Origin: Ornatilinea sp.
GTDB taxonomy: Bacteria > Chloroflexota > Anaerolineae > Anaerolineales > Anaerolineaceae
Length of the DNA stretch: 64,000 nt
Reading direction: 5' to 3'
Assembly: GCA_018433975.1 (NCBI GenBank)
Contig: JAHDQE010000034.1
Coordinates: 1 to 64,000 of the forward strand
The notes beneath the pieces were generated by a model. That model saw only the letters and a list, made by a program, of their open reading frames with translations. It had not been told where the DNA came from and searched no databases. Both the position numbers and the translations under genes were made by a program. Each line of letters begins with the position of its first letter. The stretch's first letter is position 1. Positions 26,697-35,781 of this stretch are shown piece by piece.

Positions 26697-27945
26697 AACG
26701 GAGTCTTTGCGTGATAAACTAAAATCACTTGGTGTCCAAATTGGAACCGGTCACATCCAGAAGCCTGAAACGCCCTCCGAAACGCACACTATCGAAACGG
26801 TGATCCAAGGAGAAAATCGAGAAAACCGTTTCGGCAGCACCTTTGTCGTAGAAAAAGATTTTCCGAACGGTTGCTTCCACGGGAACGTCGATCTTTGCGA
26901 AATTCCGGATTACGGATTCCTTGCCCAATGGGCCCGGTCAAATTTGCTTACATCCCAGGATTTTCAGAATATCATCTTCTTAGATGCCGAAACCTCCGGG
27001 TTGGCAGGGGGTGCCGGGACATTCGCGTTTATGATCGGACTGGGGCATTTCACAGCGACAGGGTTTAAACTGATACAACTGTTTCTGCGAGATCCCTCTC
27101 AAGAACATGCGCTGTTGGTCACCCTCGATCAGATTCTTTCTGCCTTTGATATCATCGTTACCTTTAATGGAAAATCCTTTGATGTTCCCCTGATGACATC
27201 CCGTTACGTTCTGCAAAAGCACCCAATACCCTTTCAAGACAAAGAGCATATTGATCTGCTCCACCTGGCACGTCGGATATGGAAAAACCGTCTGGCCAGC
27301 CGCACGCTCGGCAATTTAGAAACAGAAATCCTTAATCTTGCCCGGACCCAGGAAGAAGTCCCGGGGTGGATGGTACCCGAGCTGTACATTGAATATTTAA
27401 AAACGCATGACGCCCGTCCACTGGCCGGGGTTTTTTACCACAATGAAATCGATATCCTTTCCCTGGCTGCGTTGCTCAATCTCCTGGCAAAAATGTTGAA
27501 CAATCCATCAGAATCCAACACGGCCCACAGCCTGGATCTCATTGCCATCGCTCGTCTTTACGAAGAACTCGGATATTTAGAAAAAGCAATACAGCTATAC
27601 GAAGACAGTATTGCTCAAGGATTACCGTTAAATTTTTTGGTAGAAACGCTTAACCGGTATGCAAAAATTTATAAACGTGCCGGGGATTGGGATTCTGCAA
27701 AAAAACTATGGGAATCCGCTGCCGGATATCAAGATATTGAGGCTTGTTTGGAACTTGCAAAGTATCACGAACATTTCCTGCGGGACCCATCCGCAGCCCT
27801 TCTTTGGGCAGATCTCGCCAAAGAACGGTTAGAAACTCAAAATTTACCCCGCATCAATTCCGAAATTAATCTGGCAGCAATAGAACATCGGCGTCAACGT
27901 TTGTTGGGGAAACTTCAGGACTTATCAAAAGAACAGGAAAGTTGA
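26686..27945 (+). CDS. MrfB/YprB-like DEDD exonuclease with TPR tail
   Basis: A 419-residue protein starting inside the end of the helicase gene. Residues ~90-270 form an RNase H-fold 3'-5' exonuclease of the YprB (RNase_H_2) type: FLDAETSGLAGG (D and E of motif I), VTFNGKSFDVP (motif II) and HNEIDILSL (motif III). Residues ~280-400 are helical repeats of TPR type (ARLYEELGYLEKAIQLYEDS). With the helicase it should form a MrfAB-like repair module that processes DNA adducts outside nucleotide excision repair. The methyltransferase gene follows after 3 bases. Confidence 0.88.
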   Translation: MEHKTESLRDKLKSLGVQIGTGHIQKPETPSETHTIETVIQGENRENRFGSTFVVEKDFPNGCFHGNVDLCEIPDYGFLAQWARSNLLTSQDFQNIIFLDAETSGLAGGAGTFAFMIGLGHFTATGFKLIQLFLRDPSQEHALLVTLDQILSAFDIIVTFNGKSFDVPLMTSRYVLQKHPIPFQDKEHIDLLHLARRIWKNRLASRTLGNLETEILNLARTQEEVPGWMVPELYIEYLKTHDARPLAGVFYHNEIDILSLAALLNLLAKMLNNPSESNTAHSLDLIAIARLYEELGYLEKAIQLYEDSIAQGLPLNFLVETLNRYAKIYKRAGDWDSAKKLWESAAGYQDIEACLELAKYHEHFLRDPSAALLWADLAKERLETQNLPRINSEINLAAIEHRRQRLLGKLQDLSKEQES

Positions 27946-27948
27946 CCA

Positions 27949-28521
27949 ATGTCAATTGAAGACCGCATCCATTGGAACGAACGGTATCGGCATCCCCGAC
28001 GAGAGCTGTTAACCCATCCTCGTCAATTACTGGTAGAGCATATTCATTTACTACCTCGGCATGGTCTGGCACTTGATCTCGCAATGGGGCCCGGACGAAA
28101 TGCCGGTCTGCTTCAAGATCGTGGTCTTCAAGTCATTGGAGTGGACATCTCACCTCTGGCTGTTCAGCGAGCCAAACAGTCGTATCCCGGTCTTATGGCT
28201 TTTGTAGCGGACCTTACCCGGTTTCACCTCCCCACAAATTATTTCGATGTCCTCCTGAATTTTTACTACCTCCAGCGGGATCTCTGGGGTGAGTTTTCAC
28301 GTATTCTCAGACCCGGAGGACTCCTTTTTTACGAGACATTAACACAGGACATCCGCAAGGTACGCGAAGACATATCTCCGGAGTACTTGCTCCATCACAA
28401 CGAATTAAAAGCAGCTTTTTCGGATTGGGAAATTCTTTATTATCAGGAAGGCTGGCGCAGTTCTTCCCACGGCCAACAAAAAGCAGTAGCCAGTATGATC
28501 GCCCGTTTACCCAATGGATGA
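27949..28521 (+). CDS. class I SAM-dependent methyltransferase
   Basis: A 190-residue methyltransferase. Motif I is ALDLAMGPGRNAGLL, the acidic loop GVDISPLAVQRAKQ and motif IV FDVLLNFYYLQRDL. Motif I has AMGPG where most have GxGxG, but this variant is common in the TehB/UbiE-like group. Length is that of a minimal Rossmann core. The substrate is unknown. It is the last gene of the helicase-exonuclease-methyltransferase run and converges on an aminotransferase gene with an 11-base gap. Confidence 0.85.
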   Translation: MSIEDRIHWNERYRHPRRELLTHPRQLLVEHIHLLPRHGLALDLAMGPGRNAGLLQDRGLQVIGVDISPLAVQRAKQSYPGLMAFVADLTRFHLPTNYFDVLLNFYYLQRDLWGEFSRILRPGGLLFYETLTQDIRKVREDISPEYLLHHNELKAAFSDWEILYYQEGWRSSSHGQQKAVASMIARLPNG

Positions 28522-28532
28522 ATAAAACTATC

Positions 28533-29384
28533 CTAAATGGGCTGTATTTCCTGCCCTATCCGCACCTGGTAGCGATCAGAAAGGCATTTTGTAATGGGTC
28601 CGGGGGCACCAAACAGGGTTTCATCAATTTGTTGCACAGGTAAAACGCCTCGGCTGGAGCTGGTAATAAAAGCTTCCTCAAGTTCCCCAATTGCCGAACG
28701 GCGAATTCCATCCATGTGAACAATCAAACTTTCTTTACGGGCTTCATCCAACACAGAAGCTCTTGTAATCCCGGAAAGCACTCCATCATCTGCCGTCCAC
28801 AATTCTCCCCCTTTAATAGCAAAGAAATTGCTGGTCATCCCTTCCAGCAGGAAACCTTCTTTGCCATACAACAAACCATCATTAACATCTTGGGGAAGCT
28901 CTACCCGAATTTTCGCAGCAATCAATATAAAATCGGTCAGCTTGGCCTTGGGATTAAACCGCTGCATATTAACGGTAACCAGCTTTACACCATTTTTGTA
29001 CTCTTCGGGTGAAGGAATTTTCAAAGGCTCCAGGGAAATATAAAAAGTTCCCGGAGAAACTTTCAGGTCCAGCGTGACCCGGACTCTCGATTCCACCAGA
29101 TCCGCTTGATGAATAGCATCTTTGATGGCTCCCCGAAGCTGATCATGATCAAACCAGATAGGAGAGTCCGCCAGGCGTGCAGTTTCTTCAAGCCTTTCTA
29201 AATGACGTTCCAGGTAAAGCGCCTTATCCTGTTGATAAGTGCGAAAAGTCGTATAAGCTCCAGCCGGAAGATATTTACTGGAAACGGCGTCCAGCGAAGA
29301 GTTCCCATCTAAAAAGGTTTCTAAGGGTTTTAATTTTGCAGTATGATGATTAAAAACAACTTTCCAGGTTGCTACAGACGACAT
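28533..29384 (-). CDS. class IV PLP-dependent aminotransferase
   Basis: A 283-residue fold-type IV PLP enzyme of the branched-chain aminotransferase / aminodeoxychorismate lyase / D-amino-acid transaminase family. Visible are GAYTTFRTYQQDKALYLERHLERL near the N-terminus, a candidate PLP lysine in AKLTDFILIAAK, the LEGMTSNFFAIKGG strand and DGVLSGITRASVL, which binds the cofactor phosphate. Which reaction it catalyses cannot be told from these motifs. It is transcribed alone, divergent from the sirtuin gene. Confidence 0.85.
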   Translation of the reverse strand: MSSVATWKVVFNHHTAKLKPLETFLDGNSSLDAVSSKYLPAGAYTTFRTYQQDKALYLERHLERLEETARLADSPIWFDHDQLRGAIKDAIHQADLVESRVRVTLDLKVSPGTFYISLEPLKIPSPEEYKNGVKLVTVNMQRFNPKAKLTDFILIAAKIRVELPQDVNDGLLYGKEGFLLEGMTSNFFAIKGGELWTADDGVLSGITRASVLDEARKESLIVHMDGIRRSAIGELEEAFITSSSRGVLPVQQIDETLFGAPGPITKCLSDRYQVRIGQEIQPI

Positions 29385-29558
29385 TTATCAGTCCTTACTT
29401 CCACAAGATTTAATACTCCAAATTATAAACCCATGTTATCCAATCCAACACCTTTATATCAAAGAAGGCAAAAAATCGTTCTATACATTTAATTCTGCCC
29501 GAAAACCAAAAGTTTGCTAAAATATTTTTAGTACTGTCAGAAGAAAGCGCCGAGGATC

Positions 29559-30317
29559 ATGCCAGTTCAAATGCCCGAAATTCCCACCGGTCTTATCCGC
29601 GATTTGCGTTCCGCAAATTCGGTAACAATACTCACAGGAGCCGGAGTCTCTGTAGGCAGCGGGATTCCAACCTTCCGTGATTCAAAGAATGGCCTGTGGG
29701 AGAAATATAACGCCCAGGAATTGGCTACACCTGCCGCATTCCAAAAAGACCCGGAACTGGTCTGGAATTGGTACCGCTGGCGCCAGGAACTTATTAACCG
29801 GACGCAGCCCAACCCGGGCCATTTAGCCATTCGTGAAATGGAAAAACACTTCCCTGATTTTCAAGTAATCACTCAAAACATAGATGGTCTGCACCAGGCA
29901 GCCGGAAATCAAAACGTCATTGAGCTCCACGGGAACATTCACCGGGCATATTGTGCCAATGAATCGATCATATTTAAATCCTGGCCAAACAGCGAGCTCC
30001 CCGTTCCAATATGTCCAAACTGCGGAGAGCCTTTACGCCCGGATGTAGTTTGGTTTGGAGAAGCACTGAAGCCACAAATCATCGAATCGGCAGTAGCTGC
30101 CAGTCAAAACTGTGATTTCTTCTTTTCCATTGGTACATCGGGAGTCATCGAGCCTGCAGCGTCATTACCTTATGAAGCTCTTCGAAACAAAGCTGCCGTC
30201 ATTGAAGTCAACCCAATGCCGACCCCAATGACAATTTTTGCCCAGTACAATTTTCCTTTTTCTGCAGAGGATTTTCTCCCCAAATTGATCCAGTCCCTCT
30301 GGCCCGAATCTGCCTAA
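29559..30317 (+). CDS. Sir2 family NAD-dependent protein deacylase
   Basis: A 252-residue sirtuin. The NAD site is TGAGVSVGSGIPTFRD. The catalytic region is TQNIDGLHQAAGN followed by IELHGNIH (the base His). DVVWFGEAL and later VIEVNP complete the fold. The zinc module usually has two C-x-x-C pairs; here the first is reduced to a single Cys (AYCANES) while the second (CPNC) is intact. Zinc binding may therefore be weaker, or use another ligand. It converges on the YqeC-MocA gene with an 18-base gap. Confidence 0.92.
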   Translation: MPVQMPEIPTGLIRDLRSANSVTILTGAGVSVGSGIPTFRDSKNGLWEKYNAQELATPAAFQKDPELVWNWYRWRQELINRTQPNPGHLAIREMEKHFPDFQVITQNIDGLHQAAGNQNVIELHGNIHRAYCANESIIFKSWPNSELPVPICPNCGEPLRPDVVWFGEALKPQIIESAVAASQNCDFFFSIGTSGVIEPAASLPYEALRNKAAVIEVNPMPTPMTIFAQYNFPFSAEDFLPKLIQSLWPESA

Positions 30318-30335
30318 CCAATGGATACTGTCATC

Positions 30336-31676
30336 CTATAAGCTTAACAACCGCTGATAATCTTCTGGAGTGTCCACATCAAACAAATCATCCGGATTGT
30401 CCCAGGGCAACTTGAGCAGAGGATAATTTCCAAAAATCGCTCTTCCCCCCATATCCCCCTGAAGCATTTCCAGATCACCAAACATTTTTTGATCCATCAA
30501 GACCGGACTGGACCGGCGTCCTTCGACTACAGGAGTAATGATGGGTGCCAGGGTCCTGGAATGCATTTTCACCAAAGAACGGATCAATTCACTGGGCACC
30601 TGCGGTTGGTCAGCCATCAGCATCACGGCCCCACCAACGCGCTCCGGGAGCGATGCAATCCCCCGGGCGACAGAAGTGCTTTGTCCTTGTTCCCAGTCTT
30701 CGTTCATCACAAACTGAACCGGGAGACCTGCCAACGCTTCGCGGATAGGTCCAATCACAGCACCCAAAACCATATAGACGGGATTCAATCCGGCTTGCAG
30801 AGCTCTTTCTGCTACATGGCGCACAAAAGGTTTCCCCTTCCAATCTAACAAAGCTTTCGGAACGCCATACCGTTTGGAGCCTCCACCGGCAAGAATAAGC
30901 CCGGCAATTTTTTCATGCACAGCGTGCACAGACCCCGTTTCGGCAGTTGCCGCCTGATAAGAATTAATAAGAACCGCATCAAACACTGCCACCAATTTTT
31001 CAGCCATTAACGCAGCAATTTCCTGAAGCTCGGGTGTGTCCGCCTGATTCAAGATTGCCACTCTTTTTGCAAACGATGGAATATTCTTTAAGCCGCCTTC
31101 TGGATGTGCTAAAACCTTTACCAACCCATCCGGAGTAAGAGCCCCTCCGTATTCCAAACCGGACAACTCCAAAAACAGATTCGCCCGAAAAACATGCTCA
31201 GGAGTAACAGGTTCTCCTAAACACGAAAGCCCTACCGTAACGCCCACCGTATTCGCCCAAGGTGGGATGGGGGGCTCATGAGCAGCAGGCGCTTTAACGG
31301 AAAGCCGTCGGGATCCATCCGCTTCAACCAGAAGGTGGCAGTGCATTTCTTCCGCGATAAGGAATATCTGCTCCAGTTCTTCAGCCTCCAGCCCGGCGGT
31401 GCGATTATCCTGGTCGATCAAATTTCCGGTAAAAAGAGTGATTCCTTTGGATAACAGAGGCTTCACTTCTTCAAGCGAGGAATTCGGATCAAAAACAATA
31501 TGGCGATCTGCCAGCCCAGCCTCCGCCTTCGCCAGATGTGTACTGGTTGTGAGGATAACCGGCGGGTTCAATTCTCTTGCCAGAGTGAAAAGCGTAGTTG
31601 ATTTTCCGCCGGCGCCAACCAACGCCAGACGAATCGGATCCTGTATCCGAAAGGCTTCTTTCAATCTCATCCACAC
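30336..31676 (-). CDS. YqeC-MocA fusion: molybdenum hydroxylase maturation protein
   Basis: A 446-residue protein with two parts. Residues 1-230 resemble YqeC, a P-loop-like protein (LVGAGGKSTTLFTLAREL) known from selenium-dependent molybdenum hydroxylase loci. From about 255 on it is a MocA/MobA-type nucleotidyltransferase: LILAGGGSKRYGVPKALL, VMLMADQPQ and the late DVDTPEDY. MocA transfers CMP to molybdopterin for the xanthine dehydrogenase family, which fits the adjacent hydroxylases. A GAGGTG ribosome-binding site precedes the ATG. A strong hairpin at 31694-31721 separates it from the upstream hydroxylase subunit, so its dose may be set by read-through. Confidence 0.85.
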   Translation of the reverse strand: MWMRLKEAFRIQDPIRLALVGAGGKSTTLFTLARELNPPVILTTSTHLAKAEAGLADRHIVFDPNSSLEEVKPLLSKGITLFTGNLIDQDNRTAGLEAEELEQIFLIAEEMHCHLLVEADGSRRLSVKAPAAHEPPIPPWANTVGVTVGLSCLGEPVTPEHVFRANLFLELSGLEYGGALTPDGLVKVLAHPEGGLKNIPSFAKRVAILNQADTPELQEIAALMAEKLVAVFDAVLINSYQAATAETGSVHAVHEKIAGLILAGGGSKRYGVPKALLDWKGKPFVRHVAERALQAGLNPVYMVLGAVIGPIREALAGLPVQFVMNEDWEQGQSTSVARGIASLPERVGGAVMLMADQPQVPSELIRSLVKMHSRTLAPIITPVVEGRRSSPVLMDQKMFGDLEMLQGDMGGRAIFGNYPLLKLPWDNPDDLFDVDTPEDYQRLLSL

Positions 31677-31693
31677 CTCAAAACCAAAACAGA

Positions 31694-31721
31694 AAATAAG
31701 GAGCTGATTAGCTCCTTATTT
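31694..31721 (-). terminator. hairpin terminator after molybdenum hydroxylase large subunit
   Basis: A perfect 12-bp stem (31694-31705 with 31710-31721; AGCTCCTTATTT and its complement) with a 4-base loop begins 4 bases after the stop at 31726 and is followed on the minus strand by TCTGTTTT. It lies only 18 bases before the YqeC-MocA start. Confidence 0.8.
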
Positions 31722-31725
31722 ATCA

Positions 31726-33954
31726 TTATGCTTCTTCAAGCTTTCCCATTCCCGAAAGAACGCGTTCTGGGGTCACCGGGAAGCGGTCAAACCATACGCC
31801 AGTAGCATCATGAACCGCGGAGGTAACCGCAGGAGCCATTGGAATAAATGGCATTTCTGCCATTCCGCGCGCGCCCCACGGCCCTATCGGATCCGGATAT
31901 TCGAGGATCAGGGATTCAACTTTTTCTGGAATATCCAATATCGTTGGGATCAAATAAGTTGACAGAGTACGCATTAAAGGTTTCCCTTCTTTCTGAATGA
32001 AGTCCTCCATAACCGCATACCCGCCGGCCTGCACCACGCATCCTTCGATCTGGCCTTTTACCTGTTCAGGGTTGATTGCTTTTCCTACATCATTGGCACA
32101 GATTACATTTGCCAATTGCACTTGCCCTGTTTCAAGATCAACTTCAACTTCCACAGCTTCCGCCACATAGCCATACGTGAAATTCGGAAAAGACTCGCCG
32201 GTTTCCGGCTGGAAGGGAGTGGTCGCTGGCGCAAGGTATCGATAAGTCGCAATCGCCGGACGTTCCTCATCAAGCCATTTTTTCATCGCAAGATCAGCCG
32301 CGCCTTTAATTGAATTTCCAGCCATCATCGTCATACGGGAAGCTGATGTGCTGCCGGAATTGCCCGAAGTGGCCGTGTCGGAATAATCGACCTCTATTTT
32401 TTCCAAAGGCAAATCGAGAGCCTGTGCTGCCATTTGGCGCAAAACAGTGTGAGCCCCTTGCCCCACATCTGCTCCTGCATGCCGCAGAATAGCTTTTTCA
32501 ACTTCTGCTTTGCCATACAGTTCAATTGTGGCATAACATTCTTCTTCAAAACCAAAAGAAAAACCAACGTTTTTCAGCCCGCAGGCAATGCCCAACCCTC
32601 GACGTAAATGCGGCTTTCCAGGAATTTCTCGAACGAATGAAAGAGATAATTTCAATCCGGTTGGAGTCTCTTCCCACCCGGCTTTTTTTGCACATGCTTC
32701 AAGCACCTGGGGCATACTTACTCCTTCAGGTAATTTTGTGCCGGTGTTGACAAACGAGCCTTCCTTCATAATGTTGCGCATGCGGATTTCAACCGGATCA
32801 ATTCCCAATGCTTCCGCCAATTTGTCGATTTGGCATTCCGCCGCAAAGGCCCCTTGCGGCCCGCCAAATCCTCGGAATGCAGCGTTAGGAACGGTGTTAG
32901 TATATACGGCATAGCCATCCACGTTTACATTTGGAATATCATAAGGTGTCGTACACATTACCACCGCATTACCCAATACTGTGGGGGTGGTATAGGCATA
33001 TGCGCCGGCGTCGGCCACCAGATCCATTTCAGCAGCAATGATTTTTCCGTCTTTGGTTGCGCCCCATTTCGCATAAATATCAAAGGGGTGTCTTTTTCCG
33101 TGTCCAATTAAGGATTCTTCTCGACTCCAAATAATTTTCACCGGGCGGTTTATTCCGCGTTGATGGAGGCGCCAGGCCGCCAGACCAAGCACAATCTGAA
33201 CGGACATATCTTCCCGTCCGCCAAAGGCCCCACCAATGGCAGGATAAATAACCCGCACCCTGTCAATGGGTAAGCCTAATGCATGTGCAATTTCCTTTTG
33301 TTCCTCATGTATCCATTGTCCGGCCACTACAATGGTAACCCGGCCCTCCTCGTCAATATACCCCGTACCAGCTTCGGGCTGCAGGAAAACATGTTCTTGA
33401 ACTGGGGTATGATAATGCCCTTCAACCACAACATCCGCTTTCTGAAAAGCTTCTTCTGCATCACCGTGGCGGATTTTAATGTGGTGAAACATATTCGAAT
33501 TATGCTCCGGATGAAGATATACTGAGCTGGTTTCCATCTCACCTCGAGCATCCGAAACAACCGGTAAATCTTCATACTCTACTACAATCAGGTCGCGTGC
33601 TGCGGCGGCAATCTCTTCCGTATCTGCCACAACAAGAGCCACCTGATCACCCACAAACCTTACCCGGTCAGCATACTGTTTGCCGGACCCCGGCCCGCAT
33701 AATACGGGCTGATCCTGAAAATATTGTCCATATTCATTAACAGGGACATCTTTTGCAGTAAAAACTGCAATCACGCCCGCAACTGCTTCAGCTTTGGATG
33801 TATCAATTGATTTAACAATCGCATGGGGGCGATTTGCAAATAAAATTTTCATATATGCCTGATCAGGCATATTAATATCGCCGGGATAAAGCGCCTGACC
33901 CTGTACTTTATCAGACGTATCAATCCTTCCTACAGATTTCCCTATATAAGACAT
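31726..33954 (-). CDS. xanthine dehydrogenase family molybdopterin-binding subunit
   Basis: A 742-residue large subunit of the CoxL/XdhA family. Typical elements are IGKSVGRIDTSDKVQGQALYP at the start, VIYPAIGGAFGGREDM, NAAFRGFGGPQGAF and the C-terminal GARGMAEMPF, whose Glu is the conserved catalytic residue. It lacks its own FeS or FAD domain; these come from the fused partner at 34363-35781. The active-site loop does not show the AYRCSFR signature of CO dehydrogenase, so CO oxidation is unlikely. A purine, aldehyde or N-heterocycle substrate is more probable. Confidence 0.93.
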   Translation of the reverse strand: MSYIGKSVGRIDTSDKVQGQALYPGDINMPDQAYMKILFANRPHAIVKSIDTSKAEAVAGVIAVFTAKDVPVNEYGQYFQDQPVLCGPGSGKQYADRVRFVGDQVALVVADTEEIAAAARDLIVVEYEDLPVVSDARGEMETSSVYLHPEHNSNMFHHIKIRHGDAEEAFQKADVVVEGHYHTPVQEHVFLQPEAGTGYIDEEGRVTIVVAGQWIHEEQKEIAHALGLPIDRVRVIYPAIGGAFGGREDMSVQIVLGLAAWRLHQRGINRPVKIIWSREESLIGHGKRHPFDIYAKWGATKDGKIIAAEMDLVADAGAYAYTTPTVLGNAVVMCTTPYDIPNVNVDGYAVYTNTVPNAAFRGFGGPQGAFAAECQIDKLAEALGIDPVEIRMRNIMKEGSFVNTGTKLPEGVSMPQVLEACAKKAGWEETPTGLKLSLSFVREIPGKPHLRRGLGIACGLKNVGFSFGFEEECYATIELYGKAEVEKAILRHAGADVGQGAHTVLRQMAAQALDLPLEKIEVDYSDTATSGNSGSTSASRMTMMAGNSIKGAADLAMKKWLDEERPAIATYRYLAPATTPFQPETGESFPNFTYGYVAEAVEVEVDLETGQVQLANVICANDVGKAINPEQVKGQIEGCVVQAGGYAVMEDFIQKEGKPLMRTLSTYLIPTILDIPEKVESLILEYPDPIGPWGARGMAEMPFIPMAPAVTSAVHDATGVWFDRFPVTPERVLSGMGKLEEA

Positions 33955-33991
33955 ATCTCACTCCTGTTGTGACGATATTCCAATTTCTTAA

Positions 33992-34363
33992 TTACCGCTT
34001 GTAACGGCCACCGCGATAAACGGTAGGAGGCGCATCCATCGGCCCATACCGTTTCGGACCAAACGCCCCATAAAGAATAAAAGTGATCAATGAGAAGAAA
34101 GAGCCGATCAAAAAAATCAAAACTACCGTCAAGATCATCTTCACAAATAACAGCGGATCTGAGCCCTGATAAAGTAATTCCTTGGGAATTTGAACCCAAT
34201 TGTTGGCTGTATTTGCATCCAGAATAACCAGAGTAGCGGCATAGGCCATAATCGGTGTTAGGACGATTAATGCGAAGCCCACACCTCTCCAAACCGGATG
34301 AAGTCTTACTTCTCGGTCCCGGAGATCCTCTTTTTTTGTATACGTCTGGTATTTGTTACTCAT
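33992..34363 (-). CDS. small two-helix membrane protein inside hydroxylase operon
   Basis: A 123-residue protein with membrane segments at about 27-48 and 70-98, a charged N-terminus (KKEDLRDREVRLHP) and a basic Pro/Gly/Tyr-rich tail. I do not recognise a family. Its ATG shares one base with the stop of the FAD-FeS subunit gene (TAATG), and the molybdenum subunit gene follows after 37 bases. It is therefore co-translated with the enzyme and may anchor it to the membrane. No cofactor-binding motif is seen. Confidence 0.75.
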   Translation of the reverse strand: MSNKYQTYTKKEDLRDREVRLHPVWRGVGFALIVLTPIMAYAATLVILDANTANNWVQIPKELLYQGSDPLLFVKMILTVVLIFLIGSFFSLITFILYGAFGPKRYGPMDAPPTVYRGGRYKR

Positions 34364-35781
34364 TACTCACCTATTTTTTGTGCTGCCGTTTCGATTGCTG
34401 TAACGATGGTATAGTAACCTGTACAGCGACACAGATTACCGGTGATAGCCTGTTTAATTTCCTCCTGTGAAGGGGTAGGTCTCTCTTCCAGGAGTTTGGT
34501 TGCCGACATAATAAACCCGGGTGTGCAGTACCCGCATTGAACTGCATTGGCTTCAACAAAAGCCTGTTGCACAGGGTGCAGATTACCATCCAGCGAGAGA
34601 CCTTCAACGGTTTCAATTTTTGCACCATGGGCTCGCGGTGCTGGGACCATACAACTCATCACTGCAATACCGTCCAGAAAAACGGTGCAGGCTCCGCATT
34701 CTCCCTCGGCGCAACCTTCTTTTGTGCCAATTAAACCGGCATCTTCACGCAGCAGACGCAGCAATGTCTTATTCTGCCCGGATTCAAATTGGTATGCTTT
34801 CCCATTGATAACCGTATCAATAGCAGTCGTCTGATCCAAAACGGACGTTTGAGAAAGATTCCCGTGGTGCTCTCCTCTACCCCACAACAACACGGGCCGC
34901 TCCGGCAATGCTATACCAGCCGTCCCATCAACTGTGGCCTGGAGTGCACGCCTGGTAATCACTTTGGTCATAGTCTTCCGATAAGCTGCGGAACTGCGCA
35001 CATCGGAAATAGGTTTGGCTGCTGCCATTGCCAATTCTGCTGCCGTATTAATATTTTCAGGATTAAGCGGTTTCCCGGCCAAAAAAGCCTCGGCTTCAGA
35101 TGCATGAATGATGGTAGGCGCAACAGCCCCGAGTGTAATCGCAGCTTCCTGCACCAGATCACCATCCATTGTTAGAACGACAGCCACATTTAATAATGAA
35201 ATTGCCTGAGCCCGTCGCAGAGCCAATTTTATAAAATTCCCTCTCTGACGGTCCCTTTTTAACGCCGGGAAGGAAATATCCACAATCATTTCATCGGGCC
35301 GCATAACGGTCTTGCGCACGCCTAAATAAAATTCTTCAAGTGGAACAACTCGCTCACCTAACAAAGATTTCAAAGTCACCTTTGCCCCAAGAGCCATCAA
35401 CGGCGTAATCGTGTCGTTGGCCGGAGAAGCTGTTGCCAGGTTCCCGGCAATAGTTCCCCGATTTCGGATTTGAGGTGAGCCGACCTCCCATGTTGCCAAC
35501 ACGAGTGGCAAAGCATGTTCCCGCAATAATTTGGAGGACACACAGTGATTATGAGTAACCATAGGGCCCAGGTGGATAACTTGGTTTTCATCTAGGTCAA
35601 TCTGGTCTAAACCAGAGACACGAGTCACATCCACCAAGGCATGGATGTTCTTTCTGACACCATTTTCTATTTCAAGCACCAAATCTGTGCCCCCGGCTAC
35701 CACCCGCGCGTTTTCCCCATATTCCTTTAAAGTTTGCAGCGCATCTTCAATTTTTGTCGCACAGACATACTTTTGCCACAT
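34363..35781 (-). CDS. fused FAD-binding and [2Fe-2S] subunits of a molybdenum hydroxylase
   Basis: A 472-residue fusion; start 35781 is preceded by GGAGGT at about 4 bases, so the extra residues of the longest frame are dropped. Residues 1-280 are a CoxM-type FAD domain (VAGGTDLVLE; PQIRNRGTIAGNLATASP). Residues ~310-470 are a CoxS-type iron-sulfur domain with both clusters: CAEGECGACTV plus a following Cys, and QCGYCTPGF with NLCRCTGY. FAD-then-FeS order is the reverse of eukaryotic xanthine dehydrogenase. It should pass electrons from the molybdenum subunit at 31726-33954 to an acceptor via FAD. Confidence 0.92.
   Translation of the reverse strand: MWQKYVCATKIEDALQTLKEYGENARVVAGGTDLVLEIENGVRKNIHALVDVTRVSGLDQIDLDENQVIHLGPMVTHNHCVSSKLLREHALPLVLATWEVGSPQIRNRGTIAGNLATASPANDTITPLMALGAKVTLKSLLGERVVPLEEFYLGVRKTVMRPDEMIVDISFPALKRDRQRGNFIKLALRRAQAISLLNVAVVLTMDGDLVQEAAITLGAVAPTIIHASEAEAFLAGKPLNPENINTAAELAMAAAKPISDVRSSAAYRKTMTKVITRRALQATVDGTAGIALPERPVLLWGRGEHHGNLSQTSVLDQTTAIDTVINGKAYQFESGQNKTLLRLLREDAGLIGTKEGCAEGECGACTVFLDGIAVMSCMVPAPRAHGAKIETVEGLSLDGNLHPVQQAFVEANAVQCGYCTPGFIMSATKLLEERPTPSQEEIKQAITGNLCRCTGYYTIVTAIETAAQKIGE

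Noticed and set aside
31726-35781. Aerobic carbon monoxide dehydrogenase (coxMSL)
   Set aside because: Subunit types match the family, but the AYRCSFR active-site signature of true CoxL is absent and the FAD and FeS subunits are fused.
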